A stretch of 64,000 bases of DNA from Bidens hawaiensis (lineage: Eukaryota > Streptophyta > Magnoliopsida > Asterales > Asteraceae), in contig JAIQDT010005804.1 in assembly GCA_021521415.1 (NCBI GenBank), positions 1 through 64,000 on the forward strand. The letters run 5' to 3'. Below, piece by piece: positions 23,090 to 36,239 of this stretch; within the stretch, counting starts at the first letter, position 1, and every line of letters starts with the position of its first letter. The position numbers were made by a program, and so were the translations under genes. Under the pieces are notes generated by a model. That model had not been told where the DNA came from. It saw only the letters and a program-made list of their open reading frames with translations, and did no database searches.

Positions 23090-25636
23090 TGTAAGGCCCC
23101 GAATCCCGGGAACCCCACAGTTGGTAATCATTCAAAACACTCGTAAAAATAATTAAACCTAAAAACAATTGTTTCCATTAAAATAAGCATCACAGAGTAT
23201 AATTCGACGGAAAACGTAAATAACAAAATAAGTTCCCAAAACCCGGGAATTTTGCCCAAAACCAACATAATTATCTTTAATAAAAAAAATTTTAAAAATA
23301 AATGTTTAATAATAAAATCTTCAAATCCCGTATGCCCTTCACCGTCCAAGTAGCTTCGTGCACGTCCAAGCGATAATGCATCCTCTTCTTAACCTAAAAC
23401 TCACACTAACATGCACACAAAGTCAGCTTAAGCTGAGTGAGTTCAAGTTTTAATTAAGTAACAAAAGTCTTAATAATCATTCCAACGGTTTTAAAACTGT
23501 AAACGGAATTACATCAGTTAGGTCATCACATTCAATAAATAATCATCCTTACGTATGAACTTCTCTATACGTACATTCCTATATATATATATATATATAA
23601 CATTCATTAATAACATTCGGGGCCGAGCAAACGTACAACCCAAACACGTAACATTCAGCGCATGCAAACACAAAGTAGGCATACGCAACATTCAGTAGTG
23701 GAGACGACTACAACATTCACCAAATATTGGCCATTCTAATATATATATATATATATATATACATACACATATTCTATAACATTCCAAGGCCTACAAATAC
23801 TAGCAAGCCTATGCAAAATAATTTAAAACATTTCATCAAGCAAAATCGTTTAGGTGTGCATGCTAGCCCAAAACTTAAAAAGAGTTAAACGGGGCATCAA
23901 GAACTCACCTGACACAAGACGCGGATTCGCCACGAGCTAGAGAATCCCTAAGAAATCCCAAAACTCAAACACATGTCGGTTTACATTCAATCAATACTAA
24001 TGACATCAAGATAACTCGTTTATCCTACGAGACGTTCTAACATGGTTCGAGTTACCTAAACCCTCGACCTCATCAAACTTAATCACAACAGACCCCGAGG
24101 TCTCACATTCACCAAAACGACCCTTAGGTACTCCCGGGAATAAAGAATTCCCAATTTGCCCCTGTGAGCACTAGGTGACACTAACACGCGCGTTTAGTAG
24201 TCGTTTAGGCCGTTAACATCCAACTCAGCCCCGTGTGGACCCATTATGATAAAATCACAGCCAACAAGTCCACACGACGCCACACAAGTCAAATAGGTCG
24301 GTAACCTGCAAGTACAACGCACCAACTATTCAATAAACACAATTGCGTGTTGTACCGACCCGTTGGAGTTACCGACAACCAATTCAGCCCCATAACTTAT
24401 AAAAGTGAATTTTGAACAGCCCTTACATCAGACCAAGTGTCCCCGAGCTGAATTGGTTGTTAATCACTTCAACCCTTGCGTTAAACGCGCCAAACTACAA
24501 TTCTAGACAACCGAACATAACAATCAAACTACAACTAGTTGATCAACTTAACGAACACCTATGAACATGATCTTTAAGTATGATATACAGGACATACCTA
24601 GGAAGATTGTGGTGCAAAAACTCTCTTCAAACAGCGCCAACAAGAACACAATTGAACATCCACTGGTTAAGCCTAAAACGAACTTATCGATCAATAACAA
24701 GTAAAACGTGTAGATTTTAGCATGCGAAGATGCATTTAATTACATATGATAACCTTTGAAATAAATTATTAAATTTTTTACCAGAATTTAATAAATGTCT
24801 TAGGTTTATAAAATTATTTTTGTTATATTTTTCTATTGGACACAAAAATTATAAAAATTCCTCCAACACAGCAAGGTACGTGCAGCTATTTCAGTGCGCA
24901 ACAAAATGGTTTTATTTTTATAAAATTCATTACCGAACCAAATTAAACGATTCCAATTGGGTTTGGTTCCTAACTCAAAATGGGTTTGGTTCCAATTTGG
25001 ACCTGTCGAAAAAAGGTTATGACGTCGGGAAGACAGACCAGAATCCGCCATCCCGCATCAACTTTGACACTCGATTTTATAAATTCATAAAACCATTCAA
25101 ATCTCGTCCAAAAATTACGTATTATACCTTTCTAGAAACTAGACTCAAAGTAGAACATCACAGAATCAAGAATAGATCAAAAATAGTGGATTATAATCGC
25201 GTTACAGACCCTACAATAAACGTATACGAATCTGTCAGCAAACTGTTATCATCAAAACTCGAACTTAACGACCAATAAGCGCGTTAATATGATCAATTAA
25301 GGTGTAAAATACATGAGGAATCATAAAACCGACCTTGAATTGAAGTTTTTACGGATCAAACTTGGCTGGACAGAAGAAATTCGAGCTGGGGGGGGTCTTG
25401 GCTGCGATCGGCGCTGAATAACATTAGGGTTAGGTTTTTTTTTTATATATTATGATATAAAATATATTACATCCTAGTTCCTCCAGTATGAAGTGTGTAG
25501 CAACTTGGGGAGAAAGTTAAGTGATTATAATGTACCGGGGTGACGAGAAGGATCCTGAGGAACGTCGAATAAATCCCGAGAATTATACATACTCTACAAG
25601 CTTTAATTCTTGAAACCGGAATTAGCGGGCGTTACA
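23090..25636 (-). mobile_element. 5' LTR of Gy2
   Basis: Sense ends TGTAACGCCCGC (25636) and GGGGCCTTACA (23090), 2547 bp. It aligns along its length with the Gy3 LTRs and LTR-C. A TATA-like ATATATAAAA lies near 25440, about 190 bp from the start. Donor-like CAG|GTGAGT at 23909/23908, stem TCAGCTTAAGCTGA at 23423-23436, acceptor-like TTTTAG|G at 23394/23393. AT microsatellites lie at about 23580-23600 and 23740-23762. Confidence 0.9.
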
Positions 25637-26173
25637 TTCGCTTCGCGTGGCTGTGCGATGTGAAACAACCTTTTTCGCTTCTCATGGCTGTGCGATGCGA
25701 AATTACCTTTTTCTTCGTTTTTACCATTTTAAAGCCATTTTTCTCCTTATTTCCTCCTTAGGACCCGGTTTTACCCTTTTTATGGGTTTTGGGTCGTACC
25801 AACTTTGTATACCCGTGTTTTATGAGGTCCGAACATCACCTTTTTGTCCTATTTCATACTCGTGAGGCTAAGACTCACCAAGTTTATGTTTTCTTACATC
25901 CTACAACCCGATCTACTAAGATATCGATTTTCATGTCGAACTCAACCACAAAACTTAACCTTGTTGGCTAAAACTCACCTTTGGCTTCGGGTTTGGTTCG
26001 GATCTAGACAACTCGAGTATCTGGACGTGATTCTTGTTGTTTGAAGACACTTGATCACCCTGATTTTCCTTACTTTAGCCCGGAATCGGATTCGGGTCTT
26101 GAGAGAGAGTATGTATATGTTCTAGGGAGTGTAGTGTGTTGTGGGAAGAAATGGTGAAGGGATGGGGGATGGC

Positions 26174-26181
26174 CTTATATA
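26174..26181 (-). promoter_or_regulatory. TATA box of LTR-A
   Basis: Sense CTCTATATAAGGCC, about 140 bp inside the LTR 5' end (26320), matching the place of the TATA box in the solo LTR at 6910. Confidence 0.65.
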
Positions 26182-26320
26182 GAGAGCTATGGACCCCACC
26201 ACCCACTTCCTTCACCAATCCTAATCCTTATCAAATATAAACACGCACCCATTTAAACGAGCGACTCACACAAAACAATAATTTTTTTTTATTTAGTAAT
26301 CTCGTAATACGGATGTTACA

Positions 26321-27330
26321 CCCACTTACACTCTCCCCCATGCATCTTTCCACAAGTCTTACACGACTTCTTTTCCCACACGCTCTACTTCTTATCCCTT
26401 GAATTCCACAACAGAATACCCGGTCGCTTAGCAGGAGCAACCCACTTCTTCTCCTTCTTCTCCTCCGCCACCACCAAATCATCCACAGCCAGGTCATCAT
26501 AAACCATCTCTGTGAGTTCGACAGTAGAGTCAAAAGTGGTAGGTTTACTAGCCCAGACTAAGGTGCTGACATTTTGCGGTAGTCCCCTCAAGTAGCACCT
26601 GATCCTCTTTGCCTCAGTGTTCACCATGTCAGGGACAAGTCTGGACATACGATTGAACTCAGTGGTGTACTCGCGGTGTGTCATTTTCCCTGCCCTCAAA
26701 TTCAGGAACTTTATTTCCGCCCTCTCAATTTTACCATCTCTTTCAAATCTTCCCACTTCATGGCCTTAATCTCAGCAGGGGTCTTTCTTTGCTCAACAGT
26801 TTCCCACCAGAACATCGCTTCTTCCCCAAAAGACTGAGTAGCAAAACCCAAGGCTTAGTTGGGGCAGCACTCGCTAATTCGGATAACCTTGTCCATTACG
26901 GTTATCCATTGGAGGGTAGCGGTTGCATCCCCAGTACCAGACAGCTTCGGTGGGTCGCATCCTTTGAACAACCTGTAGCTGCACCCACCTCGGCCCTTCT
27001 TACCATCATTGACCTTCACAGACCGATCTTCACTCGATTCCTCTCTCTCAGTCTCTTCATCTTTCTTGCTACTTTCCCCTGTCCTCTCAGCGGTTCCTGA
27101 ACGGCTCTCAGTTGACTTTTCTTGTTGACGATTCTGCACTATAGCAGCAACTGCCTGGGTAATGGCATCTTGAATAGCATGGTCGAGCTGATGCCCTTCA
27201 TCTCGCACTGTCATGCTTCTCTCTTCCTCGGACTCGAGGATTGGTTCCTCGGAGGGTACTCAGGTAACAAAAGGCCTACCACAGCGGCCCGTGCGCCCTA
27301 CTCGTTCAGCAGTCTTCCTTGCACCAGCCA
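26321..27330 (-). pseudogene. Gy1 gag N-terminal and capsid region
   Basis: Start MAGARKTAERVG at 27330; a TGA follows after about 20 codons. The next frame (27214) has the typical gag entry GCSYRLFKGCDPPKLSGTGD and LQWITVMDKV. The Retrotrans_gag core follows as FLNLRAGKMTHREYTTEFNRMSRLVPDMV (written here only to mark about 26690-26600) and RCYLRGLPQNV. A Lys-rich tail leads to a Cys-His motif CKTCGKMHGGEC at 26370-26335, right before the LTR-A insertion. A stop after CPN (26855) and another after DKK (26385) break the frame. Confidence 0.83.
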
Positions 27331-27401
27331 TTTGAATTCTATAGGAAAACACAAACGTCATCACTTCAGAAATTGTTTAGTATAGAGATAGTAAGGCTAA
27401 C

Positions 27402-29086
27402 TGATGTGTTGTAAAACACATTTACTTTTCGTGCCTTTTATCTACGTTATTGTATTATATTTTATGTATTTTAGCTTGTTTTATATAGGTTTTACATAAT
27501 TTTAATAATCTTGTAGGTTATGGGTGAAAGAATGATGAAACCGGACGTTTCAAGTAGCTTAGAGGCCTTTTACACATACAATTTCAAGAAACAACTCAAA
27601 GCCCGGCCTGGTTACATGTTTGAAAAGCCCAAGACTCTTTTATATTATAACATAAAAAAAATAAAAATAAAAACCCTAACTTGGCAGCCCTATTGCGATC
27701 AGAAGTCAGCAGGAAGCAAGGAAGGAGAAAAAAGTTTTTTGTGCTAGGGTTTAGGACTGGTGGCGGCTAAGGAAGGAAGAAGAAGCAAGGACCAAGGCTC
27801 GGGATCATTCACCATCAGTTGTTTCAGCCGAGAGCAGCCCCGGAACAGCCATATCCTTTCATCTTTTTCATTGTTCATACACTTTGATTTACTTGTTCAA
27901 TTGATTAGTAGTTTTGCAATTGCTTGAGATATTGACTTGTTTATGATATTTGTTGATCATTGAATGTTTGAATTGATGTTTGAGATGAGTTATAAGATGT
28001 TTTTATTGAGTATTAGCTTTTGTCCAAAAATTATGCTAGGCTAATCTTGTTAGTTCTACCTAGGAACGATGATTATTGTTAGTGTTTGATGAGTTTGTTG
28101 GATTGTTTGATTAATAGACTTGAATTGTTATTGTAAAGTTTGATTTAGACATGAAATAGGTTGTGTTTAAGGGCTGGAAATTTTGGTAATTCATTACTTA
28201 AACCTCTTGTGTTGGTTGATTAGTTTTGTATTGATTGATCGATGCTTGTTTGATTCTAGACTTTGTGTTTAGGGTTTGTTTGCGGTAGGTACAACCGTAG
28301 GGTTTTGTTGCACGAATTTGTGGTTAAAGTACAGCGGTTAGGCACCTTCTTAGAGACCAAGAGGTGATAAGAAGTTAGGGTTGTCTCATTGCCTTTGCAT
28401 GCTAGAATAAGGATTGTGCGAAAGCGAGTTCGTTTCTTTTCCGATTTAGGTGTTTTGAGCGACTAGTTGATCTATTTTGGTTTAAGTTGAATTGTTCCTC
28501 TATCCTTGGTTGTGTAGTATTCATTGTCATTAGGGTCGAGTGTTGGTGAGACTGAGAGGTGAGTCAACATTAGAACACGTTAACAATTGTTTCCTGGTTT
28601 GTTCGTTTTAACCGATTTTGAGTAGTTAAGGCTTGTTGAGTGAGACCAAGAGGTAATCCAGTGAGCCCGAGTGATCCTTAGTCGTGTCATCTTTAGGTAC
28701 CGGTGTCTAGATATCATTCAATCCATTAGCTTGTTAGGCCTACAGTTTGATTCAGACCTAGGTAGACGTTTTTCTCCATCCGAAGTCAACACAGTTAGTT
28801 TGTCGTTAAGTTTTCTATTTTTGGTAAGTTTTGTCAGTCAGTCCAGTTAGTCCAGTTAAGTCATTAAAAATCAAAAATCAATTAAATATTATTCTTAGGT
28901 AGGTCTTGCCTAGGGTTAGTGATCGTTAGCGTCCTTACGTGTCCACGTGTTCGATACTCGGACTTCCTAGGTCTATACTACTTGCGATCGGTACACTTGC
29001 CGGTTGTGTGTGGTTTTAGGATTTTCGTTTTATATTTAAAGCTTAGTTGTGAGGGTCATTGTTATAGGGTTATCCGACGCACACCA
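27402..29086 (+). mobile_element. 5' LTR of Athila/Tat-type element
   Basis: Starts TGATGTGTTGTAAAACAC, ends CCGACGCACACCA, 1685 bp, directly followed by the PBS seven bases on. Bases 28470-29086 are matched almost base for base by 41476-42086. Confidence 0.92.
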
Positions 29087-29092
29087 AGTTTT

Positions 29093-29110
29093 TGGCGCCG
29101 TTGCCGGGGA
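29093..29110 (+). other. PBS of Athila/Tat-type element (tRNA-Asp type)
   Basis: TGGCGCCGTTGCCGGGGA, the well-known Athila/Tat primer site complementary to tRNA-Asp. Confidence 0.95.
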
Positions 29111-29233
29111 CACGGTTTTAGGCGTTTTGAGAGCGATCCGAGTTAGGACTTACCTTGTGTGCTACTTGTAATTATTTTTGTTTTGTTTATTTGTTAGGAT
29201 AATTTGGCTAATTTTATTGATTTGTATAGTTGT

Positions 29234-31570
29234 ATGCGACATACTCGATCTCATGGACCACCTGACACTGAAGCATTTCCCGAGCTAGAGAGAGTTTCGT
29301 GAGAGACGTCGCGCCGTTTCACCATCGTCCAGTTCTTCATCCGTTGACTCGACGATAGGGATAGGATCATGGGCGACAATCCACCACCAAGGAGGACAGT
29401 TGCAGACCGGGCTCGACCGGCCAATGTTGGCGCAAGATCCAGCATTGCACCACCCGCCATTGGAGTTAACGCGAACTGGCAGATTCCGTCGAATATTCTG
29501 AACATCATTTCTCATTCTGCTCAGTTCCACGGGTTACTTCACGAAAACCCGCATCATCATCTCACTCGCATCGCGTGTATCTGCAACACCTTCCATCTTG
29601 CCGGCGTATCCAAAGACGCCGTGAAACTCCGCGTTTTTCCGTTCTCGCTCATCGATAAAGCGAGTATGTGGCTCGAGTCCCTCCCATAGGGCTTCATGGC
29701 TACTTGGGCTGCCACGCAGACCCAATTTCTTGAGAAATACGATCCTCCAGCTAAGGCCGCTCGTTTACGTAATCTGATTCATTCTTTTCAGATGGAGGAC
29801 ATCGAGAGTTTCTACGAGGCATGGGAGCGTATTGTGCCCGAACCACGGCTTGCAAGATTGGGCGGTTGTCGAGAAGTTTTATAATGGAGTGACATACGTG
29901 ACGCAGAACATGCTTGACACAGTGGCGGGAGGAAATTTGCTGACGATGAAGGACCCGGATGAGTGCATCGCTTTGTTTAACGGGTTAGCTATGAGTGGGT
30001 ACCAGTGACCACCCGCCAAGGGTGGTAAGACCGTCGACTCCATATCACGCGGCATGCATTCGGTGGACAAGACCACCACACTCACGGCACAGGTAGAGGC
30101 GTTAGCGCAGATTGTGAAGGACTTGCAGACGAAGAGCAAGATGTGCGACATATGAAGAGGAGGGCATGATACCGTTCAGTGCCCAGTCAGTTCGCAGGAG
30201 GAGGCCGTAGACTTTATAGGAAATCCAAACCGAAATCCAAAATTCTTTCAATTCTTATAATTCGGGATGGAGAGGCAACCAGAATTCCAACTGGAGGGGC
30301 GGTAATCAGTCCGGTCTTCAGCAGCGTCAGAGTTTATTCCAGGATGCCGGTGAGGGAGCGAGCAGTGGGGAGAAGAAGCCCACTTTGGAGGACATGATGG
30401 CGCAGCAGACGCAGATGTTGTCACAGCTTATGACGCGAGAGGATTCCCGACATAAAGAGACGCAGGAGAAGTTTCGCGAACACGAGCAGTTCATGAGGAA
30501 TCAGGGAGCGTCGATTCAAATTCTCGAGCGGCAGATGGAAGAGATAGCTAGTAGCTTGAACGGGAGGCCGCAGGGTACGCTACCGAGTAATACCGAGCAG
30601 AACCCGAAGGGATTCGCGAAAGTTGTGACAACGATAAGCGGTGCAGGGGCACGAGATGAGCCCGTGATTCAGGAGAGGTCTAGAGGGAGAGTAGTCGAGG
30701 AGCCTTCAGTTGATGATAGAGAGGAGCAGGTGGATGAGGAAATTCAGATGGAGTCTCCACCGGCCCAGGTGCATAAGAGGAGCAGCCCAGGGAGTTTAGC
30801 ACAGGCCGAGAGACAGCAGCTACCGAGCGAGCCAACGAGAGTCTATAAACCTAGAGTGCCATACCCCGGGAGACTCCGTAGAGATAGAGCTGAAGAGCAG
30901 AACTCCAAATTCCTTGATCTTTTGAAGCAACTTCACCTTAATATTCAATTCCTTGAGGCACTGACTTAGATGCCTAAACATGCAAAGTTCCTTAAGGATA
31001 TTCTCTCGAATAATGAGAAGTTAGCTGAGGTCGCTTCCATCCCATTGAGTGCTAGTTATTCTGCTGTCTTACAGTGGAAGTTACCAGAGAAGATGGCCGA
31101 TCCAGGGAGTTTCACGATTCCCTGCATCTTGAGTGATGATACGGTTATTCATGCGCTGGCTGATCTTGACGCCAATATTAATCTCATGACGTATTCCGTG
31201 TATCGCAAGCTGGGTTTAGGCGAACCGAGGCCTACCAGGATAAGAATCCAGCTTGCTGATCGTTCTGTGAAATACCCTCGAGGGGTGGTCGAGAACATGT
31301 TGGTTCGTATCGACAAGTTCATCTTCCCGGTGGACTTTGTCATCCTGGACATGAACGATGATGATAGTGTACCTTCTTGGACGACCATTCCTTGCCATTG
31401 CACTGGCGTTGATCGACGTCTGCAAGGGTAAGTTGATATTGAGAGTTAGGGATGAGAACGTCACCTTTGACATTCGACAGTCACTTAAACACCCCAAATC
31501 TACTGATGACTCCTTGTACGTTATCGATACCATCATGGAGCATGTTGGGGAGTTTTTTAGTGAGATCTGT
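29234..31570 (+). pseudogene. Athila-type gag and protease, broken
   Basis: The start MRHTRSHGPPD at 29234 is typical of Athila gag. After an early stop the capsid continues as HLTRIACICNTFHLAGVSKD, LRVFPFSLIDKASMWLESLP (TAG after it), FLEKYDPPAKAARLRN and SFYEAWERI. A knuckle-like segment with GGHDTVQCP has its second Cys codon changed to TGA (30151-30153). A charged coiled-coil region is open at 30385-30969. Protease follows: IPCILSDDTVIHALADLDAN, where DLGA reads DLDA, YRKLGLGEPRPT, YPRGVVENMLVRIDKFIFPV and GRPFLAIALALIDVCKGKL. The sequence is cut at 31570 by the GyB LTR. At least six stops or shifts. Confidence 0.88.
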
Positions 31571-34561
31571 TGTCACACCCCGTTAAGCAATTTGCGGAAG
31601 CGTAGAACGGAAATGCAACGGACACCTCTGGTATCAACCACATTGTTTATAAAGAACAATACAAACTAGTTTATAATATTTTACATCAATCTAACTTTGT
31701 TTACAACTAGGTGATACAAACTAAATCCAGCCCGTTAAGGGGGCTTTACTTCCTATTAGCATACTTGCATCAATTCACCCAGTATTGATCGTAAATCAAA
31801 CACGTAGCACATTGACTTTCTAGTTCGAGTCCGGTATACCTGAAAAACATGTTAAAACGGGTCAACTACAGATAGTTGGTGAGTTTCACGAGTTTCAAGA
31901 AATCAGTTGTGCGTACAACAATCATTGTTTGTAAATACGCAAGTATGTATGTATGTATGTACGTTCACAAGTACGTTTGTTTGTATGTTTATGATGTAAT
32001 TATGCTAAACTACAGTGAAGCCATGACTGTTCGTACTGCGTGCACCCATCTCCCACGCTCAATCAACCACTGTGGCCCCTTTCCGCCCACAACATGCCCC
32101 GAGAAGCTATGTCTAACACTACATAGCGTGTTTGTATAATTATGGTCATGTGCAAACGGTGTAAAGTCTCAGCAATCCATGTCGGCTCCGTTTGGGTTTG
32201 TCAAACCAATAGTACTATTCACAAGCCACCGGCTCGAAGTTAATCACTGTGTTCGTGGGACTTTCGTGTGTTAGCACTTAGATAATTTCCATCATCAAAC
32301 ATTTCATAGTCTACAGATATGTATCAACATGTTTTTCACCCCAAAAGTTTGTAAAACAGTTTAAAAGTGGGGTCATGAAACTCACACTTTAGCAGAGGTC
32401 TGGTACAGTGTCAGCTCGTAGCTGGTTCAACTTGCTATCACTAGTCCCTATAATTAATACTATAATAATATTAATATTTTAATATTATTATAATTTTCAT
32501 ATTAAACTGGGCTGTGTAACTAATCTGGGTATAGCTGTTACACCCAGAAAGTGTTAGTAGGCTTAGATTGTGATGTTGTTCGATGCCTAGTACTTAAAAC
32601 CGAACATGGCTCAGTTTCCCTATTTTCCCAGCGGGGCCAAGTTGTTCGTTTATGAGTTCAGAAATGAGTTATGGGGATGTAAGCTTGGGTAAATGTGTTG
32701 GTTGATAAAATGATTAAGTGATGAAGAAAGATCACACATTGGGGTTCTGGATTCGCTACGGGGCCTGTTTCCGTTTATTTAGTTTGATTTGAGGAGAAAC
32801 GTGCACAATCTATCCAGATTGTACAGGTTTCTCATAAAAAGGTTCGTTTTTACTTAATTAATCCAAAAATATAATTTTTGATCAATCTTGGTGTTCTGAT
32901 ATTCCCGCAGGTTCCTTAATCACGAACTTGCCGGTTTTTATCAGAATTGAATTTGTTTAATTTCAAATTAGCATAATTAATTAACTGTTAATCATTAAAT
33001 TATGAAAATTTAGCCACTTATCAAATAAAATATGTAGATTTTAATAAAAATATTTCTGGAACTATTTACTGATCCCAAAACCATCTGTATCAATTCCATA
33101 ATGTAACAAGCTTGTTCAATATTCTTTTCGGGTCAAAAACGACTATAAAAACTCATATGAACGCAAATGCATAAAACCTACTTAAGCTTTTCAAAATGCT
33201 TCCAAATTTCATATGTGACAAAGATATACCAAATCTGAGTTTCTCACAAAATTTCATAATTTTTTAAACATTTTAACTATTTTTCCCAAATAAACGTCCC
33301 AATGCGGTAATAAATTCGCCAAATATTCTCGGATGGTCGAAAAATTACCAAATTTGAACACGGACTCAATGATATGGTCCCTGATGTCCTTGAAAATTTT
33401 CATGACCTAAAAATATGCACATCACAATTGAATCCTAAACAGCCCGTAATCGAGTGATTCCGTATTACCTTAGCAGTTTTGGTTCGTTTTCGCAGCGGTT
33501 TTGGTTCGTTTTCGCCCTTCTAATCAAGTTTTTGGGTTCTTGTGCTTCTATGAAAGTTAGATGAAGGTCCTATATCACAACCCAAGCAAGTTTCATCAAC
33601 ACAACAGCCCCTTAATTTAGGGTTTCGGCTAGGTTATAAAACCGAACTCTTGAACAGTAAAAACGCCGATTAAACTCCATAATCCGTGTTTATGGCCAAA
33701 ACCAAGTATGATTCTGAGTCTTAACCATGTGTATAATCAAAACATGTTTTTGAATCATTTTTAGGATTTTTGCATGGTTAAGAATGATTTTTGATAACCA
33801 AACTATGTTTTTTATGATATTAAACTTGATTACTAAGATGAAAAATATAATTAAAAGGGATATTTACCTATTTTCTTTTGAAGATTTGATGAGAGGCAGG
33901 GAGTTTCCAGACCTTCTCACTTTCCCACGTTCACAAAAATATCTCAATTATTGCCTTTTATGATAAAATGGATCTTTAGGGGGGGGGGTAAACCCCCTTT
34001 TCGCCCGGAAGAGATTTTTAGGCCCCCTTTGGGCCCATTTGGCTCAAACTTCTGAATTTGCAATCGCGTATGTGAAATGCCGAGTCCAAATTTATTTCGG
34101 ACTTGATTTTTGGCGCAAAAAATATACCGGATACGACAACTAGTGCGAAAACGAGTGTTTTCGTCTATTTTTATGTAAATTTATAAAAACATACTATACG
34201 TTTGTAAAAATTGAAAATATTTTCACGGATTGCGTAAAAAATTTCAAATAAGTGTTTGGTATGTCTTTTTCGGCTTAACGGATGATACAATGCTTGGTTT
34301 GTAACTATCTTTCGTGTTTAATTCTATAGCGGGTAGTTAAACGAGCATGTTTTCGTTTAACTTGTTTACTATTGAACTAAGGCCATAATACTAATATATT
34401 AGCTTATATTAAACGTATATCACTTATATATACCCCCCCGGGATATCTGGGTCATAACCAGACCCGTTCGTTTAATCGTTCGATCGTTATGTAATAAGCG
34501 TTTAATCGTTAAATCGGTAACTGTATATTAGGGTGTACCTGGTTTTGGCTCAAATGTCACA
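31571..34561 (-). mobile_element. 3' LTR of GyB
   Basis: Sense TGTGACATTTGAGCC (34561) to GGGGTGTGACA (31571), 2991 bp, preceded by the purine tract ACGGGGGGAGAA (34562-34573). TATA box 34423-34432. Splice-like sites: GTGAGTTTC donor at 32385 and a good acceptor TTTTTCAG|G at 31840/31839, with a TTGAC branch-like motif between. The interval includes a GTAT microrepeat near 31945-31965. Confidence 0.88.
34423..34432 (-). promoter_or_regulatory. TATA box of GyB LTR
   Basis: Sense GGGGTATATATAAGTG, about 130 bp into the LTR, right after a run of seven G. Confidence 0.7.
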
Positions 34562-36239
34562 TTCTCCCCCCGTTAGAAAATTTCCTCCCCGAAATTCAAT
34601 ATATCAGTTACAAGCTTTATAGGAACAAACAAGAATATTTGTTTTGTTTTCAAATGTATATAATTCCACGTTATGAGGCATTTAACCGAACTTTGACCAT
34701 TGTAATTCTGTTGAGCTGTAACCGTTTGACTTTCCCGCCTGATATTTATACGGGTTCTTTACAAAGTTTATTTATGTGCGAGTTTCCAAGCGGTACTATC
34801 GTCGCCTCGTCAATAAGGCACTTTTTTATTCGGTACATAGGAAGTTATTAGTAGGACTAAAACTCGACATTAAATATGGTTTTAGTCGATTTTCTATGGA
34901 ATTAAATTTTGAGATAACATCGTACGGTTCTATACGTGTTGATGTTACCTTATAGGTTTCCTCAACTCCAATAACACTTTTCAAGGGTTAACAAGTTATT
35001 GTGTACATCGGTATAGTTCTTTTATTAGACTTATGCGTCTTTCAGTTTGTTTTTGAATTCTACGAGTTTTATCTGTTGTTTCTGGAATCAAATTAGATTT
35101 TGCATTTTGAGTGTTGCTAACGTTTAGCCTATTAAGGTAATGGTTTATATTATTGCTCGTATTGTACCAGTTATATTGTCGCTCGTATAATATTATGGTG
35201 ACTATTAGTATATGAGGATTAGACCAGTGGAAAAATGTTGGCCTTAATTTCCTCCAAGATTTAATATATAGTTGCAATGTAATTCTCCCAATGTCTGTAT
35301 AGTTCATCCAGATCGATCGTTTATTTGGGAATGACAGGTCGTGCTTAAACCGATTCGGTTTCCTAAGTTTTGCCAAAAATAAGAGACAAAATAATTGTCT
35401 CAGTCTGAAGTAATCGAAACAGACACCCATGTCGAGATATGATTTTGTTGACATAATGGTAGGTGCGCCTTTCAATTGTGTAGTTGTTATGGATCGGGAG
35501 GGAGTATGCAATTTAAGTTAGCCGGTCGATTGGTACCCTGAGTGCACTGAGTTCTTGGAATGATTTATGAAAGTGTGTTATGAGGCTCATTGTAATCGGT
35601 TTACACTTCTACTAGGTCTTTCCGGTTGTTGTAACATTACTAAGAGTTTTTGAAACCCTGCTTTAATTCTAGCACGAGTCAGGTATTTACAAAAATGTGT
35701 GGTTCATTTATGATTAGTCACATTAGTTATCAAGAGTTAAAATATAGTCACGTTTTTTTTTTTTTAAGCATAGGATTTCGTTGGTTTTCTTTACGAAATT
35801 CTGCTCGTCCCTATTCAAGTTTTCGTTTTCTAACTGTTTTGTTCTTAAGGCTTTCTTTTGGGCGATATTATTCCCGATAAGTTTTGTCTAACAATCGTTT
35901 CAATTGCCCGGACTTTCCAGTGTTTAACTTTATCCCTTCATCTTAAGGCATCGGTTTTCACACTTACAATTGTTCCATAACTCTACTCGTCTTCTTTACC
36001 CCATACTTAGTTCCGTCAGATCAATTGCATGTCAAAGGCTTTTGTGATTCATGTAATTTGTGCATTTTATGGCATATAAGTAGCATTCCAAATCTTTTCG
36101 GGATATGTCACAATAGATTACTAGCTCATCAGTCCCTCCTAGGAGACTTACCACAGTAGTTTAACAAAGTTTCTGTCTCAGCAATTGAAAAGCTATTTCT
36201 TGTACTTTTCCCCGATCATAAACTCGGTTCTTTTTGGAT
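34562..36239 (-). other. Decayed 3' internal part of GyB
   Basis: RNase H and integrase should lie here between RT and the 3' LTR, but only 1.7 kb remain and I could not read convincing motifs. A 171-codon minus-strand frame at 34996-35511 has no family I recognise and is probably chance in decayed sequence. Confidence 0.45.

Larger units (their letters stand above)
20155..25636 (-). mobile_element. Gypsy element Gy2, gag-less, 3' end deleted
   Basis: The 5' LTR is 23090-25636, PBS 23074-23087, then a gag-less leader and pol down to the integrase, which stops abruptly at 20155. The missing part is the end of integrase, the chromodomain and the 3' LTR. The outer end at 25636 is followed by TTCGC in the CGAAGCGAA array of LTR-A; the other side has no LTR, so a deletion removed it together with part of LTR-A. 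The sequence pairs closely with Gy3. Confidence 0.88.
18986..26320 (-). mobile_element. LTR-A: Gy1-family solo LTR in Gy1 gag, split by Gy2
   Basis: Left part 18986-20154 starts TGTAAGGCCCG; right part 25637-26320 ends GGATGTTACA. Both outer ends are flanked by CCCAC (18981-18985 and 26321-26325), a perfect 5-bp duplication, and the gag frame of Gy1 resumes across it. Neither part contains a PBS or coding region of its own, so it is best read as a solo LTR into which Gy2 later inserted. Splice-like sites: donor CAG|GTGAGT at 19810/19809, acceptor GCAG|G at 19247/19246. TATA box 26174-26181. Confidence 0.85.

Noticed and set aside
34996..35511. A 171-codon minus-strand ORF in GyB.
   Set aside because: No motif of integrase or any family is readable, and it lies in clearly decayed internal sequence.
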